30,320 bases of DNA from an uncultured Bacteroidota bacterium (GTDB lineage Bacteria > Bacteroidota > Bacteroidia > Flavobacteriales > UA16), in the NCBI GenBank assembly GCA_902535565.1, contig CACAUH010000009.1:1-30320 (forward strand), in the 5' to 3' direction. Below the pieces are notes generated by a model that was not told where the DNA came from, searched no databases, and saw only the letters and a list, made by a program, of their open reading frames with translations. Position numbers and translations under genes: made by a program. Positions 1-9,000 of this stretch are shown here, piece after piece (position 1 is the stretch's first letter; each line of letters begins with the position of its first letter).

Positions 1-3000
1 GAAGCGTCGTAGTTGTCCGCCTCTGAATCCATGCAGCCCAAAAGGATACAGGTTCCGTCTTCGTCTGTGGCAGAGCCCGCATAGTTGAGGGCATTTGGAT
101 TGGTGCAACCCGCAACTTCGTTTTCGTCGCAGATGCCATCTCCATCGGCGTCATTGATGCAGGTCTCTCCATCGCAATCGTAAACACCTGTGAATTCACA
201 GCTGCCGTCATCGTATGCAACTGCATCATCATAGTTACATGCCGACACGTCCGTACAGCCGCATCCAGGGTTGCCAATGGGGAAGGTCATCAGGAGATCA
301 TTCTCGCCATCGCCCTCAGGGAAGATCTGGATGCTGATCTGACCACTGAGCGTTCCGCTGGTGGTAAACTGCCCCAAGAGGACCCGAAGGTCGTCTCCAG
401 CTTGAGCGTTGGTGGCTCCATTCAAGGTGAACCACGCTCCACCGAAGGCGCCTCCAATCGCGAGGTCTCCCCCACTCTCAAATGGCTCCACCCAGTTCGA
501 ACCTTCACTCTGCACAGCAGTGACTTCAATCTCGCCTGCAAGCGCATCAGGTGCTTCCGTGAGGCCGATGGTCACATAGCTGTCGAATTCCAAGTCGGGT
601 TGCAAGTCGAACAAGAATGGATTGGTTGTCTGACCAAGGGCGCTGCCAAATGGATCCTGATAGAACGTTGTGCTTGTGCTGATGTTGGTCTCAAAGCCGT
701 CCTCTCCCACAACACTGGACAGCACGTCTGTGGAATTCACCATCGTCGCATAAAGACGGTAAGTTGTCATTCCTGGGATGCCATCCTCGGCCACGGTTTC
801 CATCTCGATGCTGTATCCATCGATGGTCGGTGCGTTCAGACAACTGCAGAAATCGCATGAGCCGTCGTCGACATTGGCAGCTTCGAAGTAGTTGCAGGCA
901 TCTGGGTCCATACACCCTCCGATTTCAGCCACGATACATGAACCGTCGTCCTCATCAGCGAGGGGGTTGTAGTTCAGTGCATTCGGATTGGTACAACCGG
1001 CGTAGAGGCAAGAGCCATCGCCAGCCATGGCATCAGGGTCATAATTCAATGCAGCAGGATCGTCACAACCCAACACGAAGGAGACCGTGATCTCTTGGTT
1101 CACAGATGTTGTGTTGCCGCAATCGTCTGAGATGGTGAAGGTCCGGGTGGCACTGTAGCCTCCAAGCCCCTGTGCGGTGCAAACGTCTAAGAATGTGATC
1201 TCAACAAGGCCGCACGCATCCTCAGCCTCTGGAAGGTCCACAGGGAGCGTTTGTCCAGCCACAACAACATAATTGGTGTCAGCGGGAACTGAAGTCACCA
1301 CGGGTGCTGTGTTGTCGGTAAACACAATGCTCTGAACGTACGTGGCACTGTTGCCACATCCATCCTCGGCGGTAAATGTCCTCAGGATGGTGAAGTTTCC
1401 AAGGCATTCTCCTGGCACCGTCTCATCGCTCTGGGTGATGGTCACAGAACCGCAGTCATCGCTGGCTTCGGCGTCTGTAACAGGAAGATCCTCACTGCAC
1501 CCTAGAGCCATGTCTTCAGGCACACTGGTGAACACTGGAGCTGACGTATCCAAGAAAGAAATCGTTTGGACATGGGTGGCGGAGTTACCGCAACCGTCAA
1601 TGGCAGTGAAGGTCCGCTCAATGGTGCGACTGCCTTCACAAGGAATGCTTTCAGTGTCAACATAAGTCACCGAGACACCAGAGCAAGCATCAATGGCTGT
1701 GGCCATTTCCAAGGTGTAGGTTTCACTGCAGTCCAGTGTTTGGTCCGCGGGTGTGAAGTCGAAGACAGGAGCCGTCATGTCCTCAAGTGTAATGACCTGT
1801 TGGGCACTTGTATGATTGCCGCAAGCATCCGTGACGGTCCACGTCCGCGTGATAATGTTCTCACTGATACAATTGGATGCATCAATTGCCGTCGCTGCAC
1901 CTTGGCCACCATCAATGATGGCGAGGGTGCTTCCCGGCACTTCCGTCCAAGTCAGCACGATTTCATTGCTGCTCACCGAAGCGTTGAATTCTGCGGAAGC
2001 TGCATCGGCGAAGAGGCTGTTGGAGACGAGATTGACTCCCGCGATTTCAGCGTTTGAGATGTTGCTGATGCGAACTTCAATAAAGTCGTAATTCTCGGAT
2101 CCAATCACATCCAACACAGTGAGACCGATGTCGGAACCATCGATGTCCACACTCAGTGCACCGCGCAAATTGAATGGGTTGGAAATCTCATTGTCCAAAC
2201 CGAGCTCTACTCCCTCTCCAATGGTCACTCCTGTGGCCTCTAGCACACGCGGTGTCGAAGGCAGGTTGTTGAGGCGCATCTCGACACGGATGTCTGCTGT
2301 GCCCCCATTCAGGGACAGATAACCGCTGGACACCTCATCGGAATAGGTCACCGTAGGATCTGTATCACAACCATCAGAGGCATCGGTCACTTCTCCTGCG
2401 CCGTCTGGTGTCGTGTCCGCCGAACAATCCAAGGTTACATCCGCCGGAACCGTAAAGGTCGGAGACGTTGTGTCCTCAAAAGTGAGCGTCCAATCGTGAA
2501 CGGAGGTATTGCCGCAGGCATCGGACACTGAGAAGGTCCGAACCACTTGGTAATGGCAATCATCCAATGTGGTTTCCGCATCGGTATAGCTGACGCTCAG
2601 TGAGCCTGAACAATCGTCCATCGCAGTCACATCGACAGCGGGGATGGGCTGCCCGCACTCAAGGGTCGAGTCTGAGGGAATTCCAGAGAAAACAGGGGCA
2701 GTTTCATCGATTACACTCACAGTCTGGCTGGCTTGGCTGGAGTTGCCACACACGTCGATGGCAGTGAACGTCCGAATCATGGTATACTGGTTGGGACAAG
2801 TGCCGTCGAGAATCGTGATTTCCTCCGACAGGCTCACCTCGCCGCAGCCATCATTCACCGTCGGCATCGGGAAACCATAGTCATCGGCACAATTGATGGT
2901 CACATCCGCAGGAACCCCCTCCATCGTGGGCGACGTGGAGTCGACAATGGTGTAGGTTGTTGCCGCTGTGCTGGTGTTGCCACATGCGTCTTCTGCTGTC

Positions 3001-6000
3001 CATGTCCGAACGAGCGTTCCGGTTCCGCCACACCCCGTCTCCGTCATCTCATCCACGTGAGAAATGGTGACGCCGTTGCAATTGTCGAGGGCCAGTGCCT
3101 GGCTGTCTGGGAGCGGATCGCCACAATCGAGCGTGGCATCTGCAGGAACATTCGTGAAGATTGGAGCCTGATCATCCACCACGTGAATGACATGACTCAC
3201 TGTATCCGCATATCCGAAATCGTCTGTCGCGACATAAGAGCGAACGATGTCATAGGTCTCACCACATGATCCATCCACAATCTCATCGAAATAGGAGAAT
3301 TCCAACTCGGTGTCACAGTTGTCCGTTGCCGCTGGATACTCGACTTCTATTTCACCCTGTGAACAGCTCACCGTCATGTCCTCTGGTGTCTCCGTGAACA
3401 CAGGAGCCTCAGAATCAAAGAGACAGGCTTCGCCACACCCGTAGCCGAACTGTGGGTAATAGCAGCTTTCGTCATCGATGATGGCACTTGGCGAATAGTT
3501 ACAAGCTGTTTCATCCATGCAACCACACTGGCTTCCGCCAAACGTAATGGTCACACGCTCTTGATTGAGATTGTCACCCTGCGGGAAGACCTGGACATAA
3601 AATTGTCCGCTCAAATCACCATTCGTGGTCAGCTGGGCCAAAAGCACCTTTTGGTCCTCTCCCGCGATTCCATTGGTAACTTCTGGATTGACGAACCAAC
3701 CCGACCCAATAATGTCATCAATCGCGAAGCCATTGCCCATTTCGAAGATGGTGCTCCAAGGCTCGATTTCTGGTAGGCCTTGAATGTTGCCCTCTCCCTC
3801 AGCTGTATTAGGAACGGATTCCGTTCCAATTGTAAACCAGCTGTCATATTCTAGCTCTGGGTAGAAATCGAAGAGAACGGGGAAAATCGCATTCGGGAAT
3901 GGCCCGCCACTTGGGTGCTGGTAGAAATCACCCGTTGTCTCTATATAAAGCGGGTTTTCACCCTGACCAGTTACCGCACTGATCTGGTCAGTGGCATATG
4001 GCGTCGTGATGTACACGCGGTAGGTCGTGTAGCCGGGAATGCCATTGGTGGCGTACTCTTCGATCTCCACGCCATACTCTGGCAAGTCCGATGTATATCC
4101 AACACAGCTGCAAAAATCACAGGAACCATCGTCCGTGTCGGCAAGCGGCTCGAAGTTACACGCGAGGTCGTCCGTACAGCCGTCGAAATTGGGGTCAAAG
4201 GCATCGCAAATTCCGTCCCCATCAGCGTCTTGAAGGCAGTTCCCCTCACAGTCGAATTCGGGCTCTGCAAATGTGCAGGAGCCATCGTCTGTTGTAGCAT
4301 CATTATCGAAGTTGCACGCTGTTTCATTGGTGCATCCCAAGCAACTGGTGAACTCACAGGAGCCATCATTCAGTGTTGCTTCAGCATCATAGTTACAGGC
4401 TGTCGGAACAGTACAGCCAGAGCAACTCAAGCTCTCACAGCTTCCGTCATCAAAGGTGGCAGTAATGTCAAAGTTGCATGCGTTTATATCGGTACAGCCC
4501 AAGACCTCCTCCTCATCACAAACCCCATTCATGTTGCTATCATTGAGGCAGTTGGACTCACAATCCACCAAGGTGTTGGTGGGCAAGATGCAGCTTCCAT
4601 CGTCGACCGTGGCCACTTCATCGTAGTTGCACGCCACAGGATTAGTACATCCTGTGCAGCTCGTGTAATCACAGGTACCATCATTGAAAAATGCCGTGTC
4701 GTCATAGTTGCAGGCCACGGAATCCGTGCAGCCCCCGCAACTCGCAAATTCACAAGAGCCGTCGTCAAGCGAGGCCAAGGGATCGAGGTTACACGCCAGA
4801 GGGCTGGTACATCCGGTTAATTCAAGCTCATCGCAAATTCCATTTTCGTTGGTGTCATTTATGCAACTTCCGTCGCAGTTCACGTAGTCAACACCAAAGA
4901 AGGCCTCGGCGTAGAAACACGTGATAGAAATCGTCGCATCTTCCATATAGGTGCATGCTTCTGGATCGGTACAGCCTGCGCAGCTGATGTACTCACAGGG
5001 CTCATCAGGGTCACCGTAGTTGCAGGCAAACGGCAGTTCGCAGCCGGTCATCGATGTGCTCGGCGAGACGCCTCCATACGCACAGCCGTATGTGAGGAAA
5101 TCCGCAACACCCTCTTCATAGTTGTCCGCTGTTGGATCCCCACAGCAAGACGTGAAGTCGCAAGCACTGTCGTCTTGCACAGTCGCAATCGGATCGTAGT
5201 TACAGGAGAAGGTCACCATACAACCAGCGCATGTGACGAACTCACAAGAACCGTCATCCACATTGGCACCGATATAGAAATTGCAGGCCAATGGGTTGGT
5301 GCATCCACTGTATTGGCAGGAGCCATCATTGAAGTCAACCGTGTCGTCGAAGTTGAGAGCCAGAGCATCAGTACACCCACCGTAAAGACAAGAACCATCG
5401 TCTATGGTCGCGTCAGCAGAATAATTGGTCGCGCCAGAATCCGTGCAGCCCCGGCAATTGAAGAACTCACAGGAGCCATCGTTGAGGCTTGCTTCAGCAT
5501 CGTAGTTGCACGCATTCGGGTTGGTACATCCCGCGCAGGACGTCAGGTCACAGGAACCGTCGTCGTCGTTGGCTCCAATATCGAAGTTGCAAGCAATTGG
5601 ATTCGTGCAACCCAGGTACAGGCAAGATCCATCATTGAAATCTGCATCCGCATCATAATTTTCAGCCAACTCATTGGTGCATCCTCCGTTGATACAAGTC
5701 CCATCGTCTAAGAGCGCGTCCGCATCGAAGTTCACAGCGGTCGAGTCCGTACAACCATAGCAGTCAAATATGCAAGACCCGTCATTCTCAGTGGCGGTTG
5801 CGTCAAAGTTGCACGCAGTGGGCAGGTTGCATCCGCTGAACTCATTGAGGTCACAGATTCCGTCGAAATCGTTGTCGCTGATGCAAGAACCGTCACAGAA
5901 GTAGCCATAGGCAGCGTACGTGCAGGAGCCGTTGTCATCGGTTGCGGACTCATTGTAGTTGCAGGCTGAATCGTCCATACAACCTGGAACTTCATCTTCA

Positions 6001-9000
6001 TCGCAAACCCCATCTTGATCGATGTCGCTTAGGCAAGCACCATCACAGTCGAGGTTGTCAGCGCCGTAAATGTCTTCAGGGAAGATGCAGTTTTCGTTGT
6101 CTGTATAAGCCGTCGTCGGATCGTAATTACACGCTGTTTCCAATTGACATCCGCACTGTGGCTCACCCCACCGGATGGTCTGGAACTGCATGTTGTCACC
6201 GTCTCCATTTGGGAAGACTTGAACATAGAGCTGGCCGCTGAACACACCGTCGGTGGTGAATTGTCCGACCAATACGCGCAGGTCCTCTCCGGCCATGCCA
6301 TTGGAAGACCCGTTCAAGGAGAACCAACCCCCTCCATAGTTTCCTCCAAGCTCAATGTTTCCACCGGCTTCAAAATCGCTGATCCAAGGCTCTCCCTCCA
6401 CAGTCGACACTTCTCCTTCTCCCGCTTCAGCGTCTGCAGCACTTGTAAGGCCAATGGTGACCCAGCTGTCATACAGCACTGAGGGGATTGCATCGTACAC
6501 CATGGCGTTGATTGAATGCGCATTGGCCGCACCAAATGGATCTTGATAGAAGGCCGTGCTGGTTCGGATAAAGCTCGGGTTGGACGCATCACCGGTCACG
6601 GCACTCAGGAAGTCACTTGAATTGGCCAATGTGACATAAACCTGATAGGTCGTTAGGCCCGCCAGTCCGCCTTCCAGCGTATCGACATCAACCTGGTAAG
6701 GACCAGCATTTGGATAAATGCCATCGCAAGAACAGTAATCGCATGAGCCATCGTCAGCAGTCGCCACGTCATCATAGTTGCAGGCCAGAGCATCAGTACA
6801 TCCAAGACTCTGCAGAATGGTGATGGTATGATTGGCTGTGGCCGAATTTCCACAAGCGTCCACCGCGGTGAACGTGCGGGTCACCACCGTGAAATCGTTC
6901 TCTGAATCGTCCGTTTGATCTTCACTCAGCATGTTCGCCATGCTGCAGTTGTCAGTCGCCTCAGCAATGGTTACGGGAATCCCGTCATAAATGCCAACCG
7001 TGACATCCTCCGGAATGCTGCTGAACACTGGAGCCACCGTGTCGATGATCTGAATGGTCTGAACGTGTTGAGCCACATTACCACAAGGATCCGATGCGGA
7101 GAACGTCCGAATGATGGTGGATTGTCCATCGCACTCCCCATTCACTGTCTCTTCAGACATGCTGGTTGTCACGCTTCCACAATCGTCAACGGCTTCGATT
7201 TCCGAAACAGGCACTACTGCGTCACAAGCAATGGATGTGTCTGCAGGAAATGATGTAATGGTAGGGGCTTCCACGTCTATCACCGTGATGATTTGAATGC
7301 CAACAGACTCATTTCCGCAAGCATCAACCGCACGCCAGGTACGTGCACGGTTCTCTCCTACACAAGGGTCCAAATTGAACAAGAAGGCGTCGTTATAGGT
7401 AACGGTATACTCATCGCAGTCATCGGCAATGAGCACGTCTCCAGTGTTGGATGGACTCAAGTCATCACCACAACCAATGGTCACATCGGCAGGCGTTTCG
7501 AACACGGGTGCCTCATCGTCAATAACGGTCAATGTCCAGACGGCAGTACTGGCATTGCCGGCTGCATCTGTTGCCGTGTAGGTGCGCGTGATGATGGTCG
7601 TACAAGCATCTCCAGAGATTGTCTCCTCAAGGGAAACCGACGAATCAGAACAGTCGTCCTCAGCTGTAACATCCGAAACCGGAAGTGCCTCGTCACAGCC
7701 CAGTGTCAGGTCCGCTGGAAAATCGATGAACGCGGGAGCAATGGTGTCCAAATGCGGGCCAAAAGTGAGCGTGACAAGATCTCCAAGGCCTCCGGGCGTA
7801 CCGTGTGGAAAGACTTGGACAAAAAACTGACCACTTGGTGAGCTGTCAGTGGTGAGCTGGGCAAGCAAGACCCGGTGGTCATCACCGGCGAGGCCATTTG
7901 TGTTGTTACTGGTTGAATACCAAGCACCGCCAAAAAAGCCGTCGATAGCAAAGCCTTGGCCTTCTTCGAATCCAACCGTCCAACCTTCGGTATCGGCTTC
8001 AGCCAAACTGATGTTGGCTTCTCCCGCTTCCAAGTTCGGTGCCTGATCAATTCCAATGGTCAGCCAGCTGTCGTATTCAAGGGATGGAAAGGCACTGAAC
8101 AGCGCTGGGTTAATGGAATTCGGGAACAGTCCACCATTCTCATCTTGATAGAACGAGCCTGAAGTACTGATGGAAGTTGGATTTTCTGAATCTCCACTTA
8201 CCGAAGAGACAATGTCATCCGCATTGGGGGTGGTGACGTAATACCGGTACGTCGTCATGCCCGGGATGCCGTCAATGGCTACAATTTCCTGAACCAATGA
8301 GTATCCAGCTATCGAGGAGGTAACGTCGGCACAGCAGAAATAGCAAGAGCCATCGTCATCGGTCACTGCTGGGTTGTAGTTACATCCCTCTGCATTGCTA
8401 CATCCGCTGACTTCTTGTCCGTCGCAAATACCATCTTCATCACTGTCGCTCAGGCAGTTGCCATCACAATCGACATGTTCGTTTGCGGGATAGGTGCAGC
8501 TCGGACCATCTGAATCGGTGGCTGCCGAATTGTAGTTACATGCAGCGGTATCCATGCAACCGACCACCTCGTCTGAATCGCAAACTCCGTCGCCATCTTG
8601 ATCACCAGTGCAGTCACCACCACAAACGCCAAGCGCGTCAAGTTGATTCCCAGCACAATCACATTCGCCTTCAGCGATTCCTGCTCCGCCGCAAACGCCG
8701 CATTCGTCAATGACGCTTCCGTTGCAATCACAAGCGCCCTCAGCAATTCCTGTACCACCGCATATGCCGCACTCGTCCTGAACAGCAGAACCGCCGCAGA
8801 CGCCGGCGCAATCGACAGCGACCAAGCAGTTGCCATCACAATCAACAGCGTCAGAATCGGGGTAGGAACAAGAGCCGTCGTCTGTCGTTGCCAAAGCATC
8901 AAAGTTGCACGCTGAACCGTCGGTGCATCCAGCACCGCAGATCAATTCTGTTCCATTCAATTCGATTGCACTCAGGCCGATGTCTCCGCTGGAGAATTGA

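Noticed and set aside
3915..4820. A 301-codon open frame on the plus strand (and many similar ones between 400 and 10,700)
   Set aside because: It is antisense to the giant minus-strand protein, whose frame shows clear repeated domains. The plus-strand translation is low-complexity and resembles nothing.
4110..6165. Regularly spaced repeats that could suggest a CRISPR array
   Set aside because: Repeat units vary in length and DNA sequence, keep one reading frame, and are conserved only as protein. No cas genes are present.
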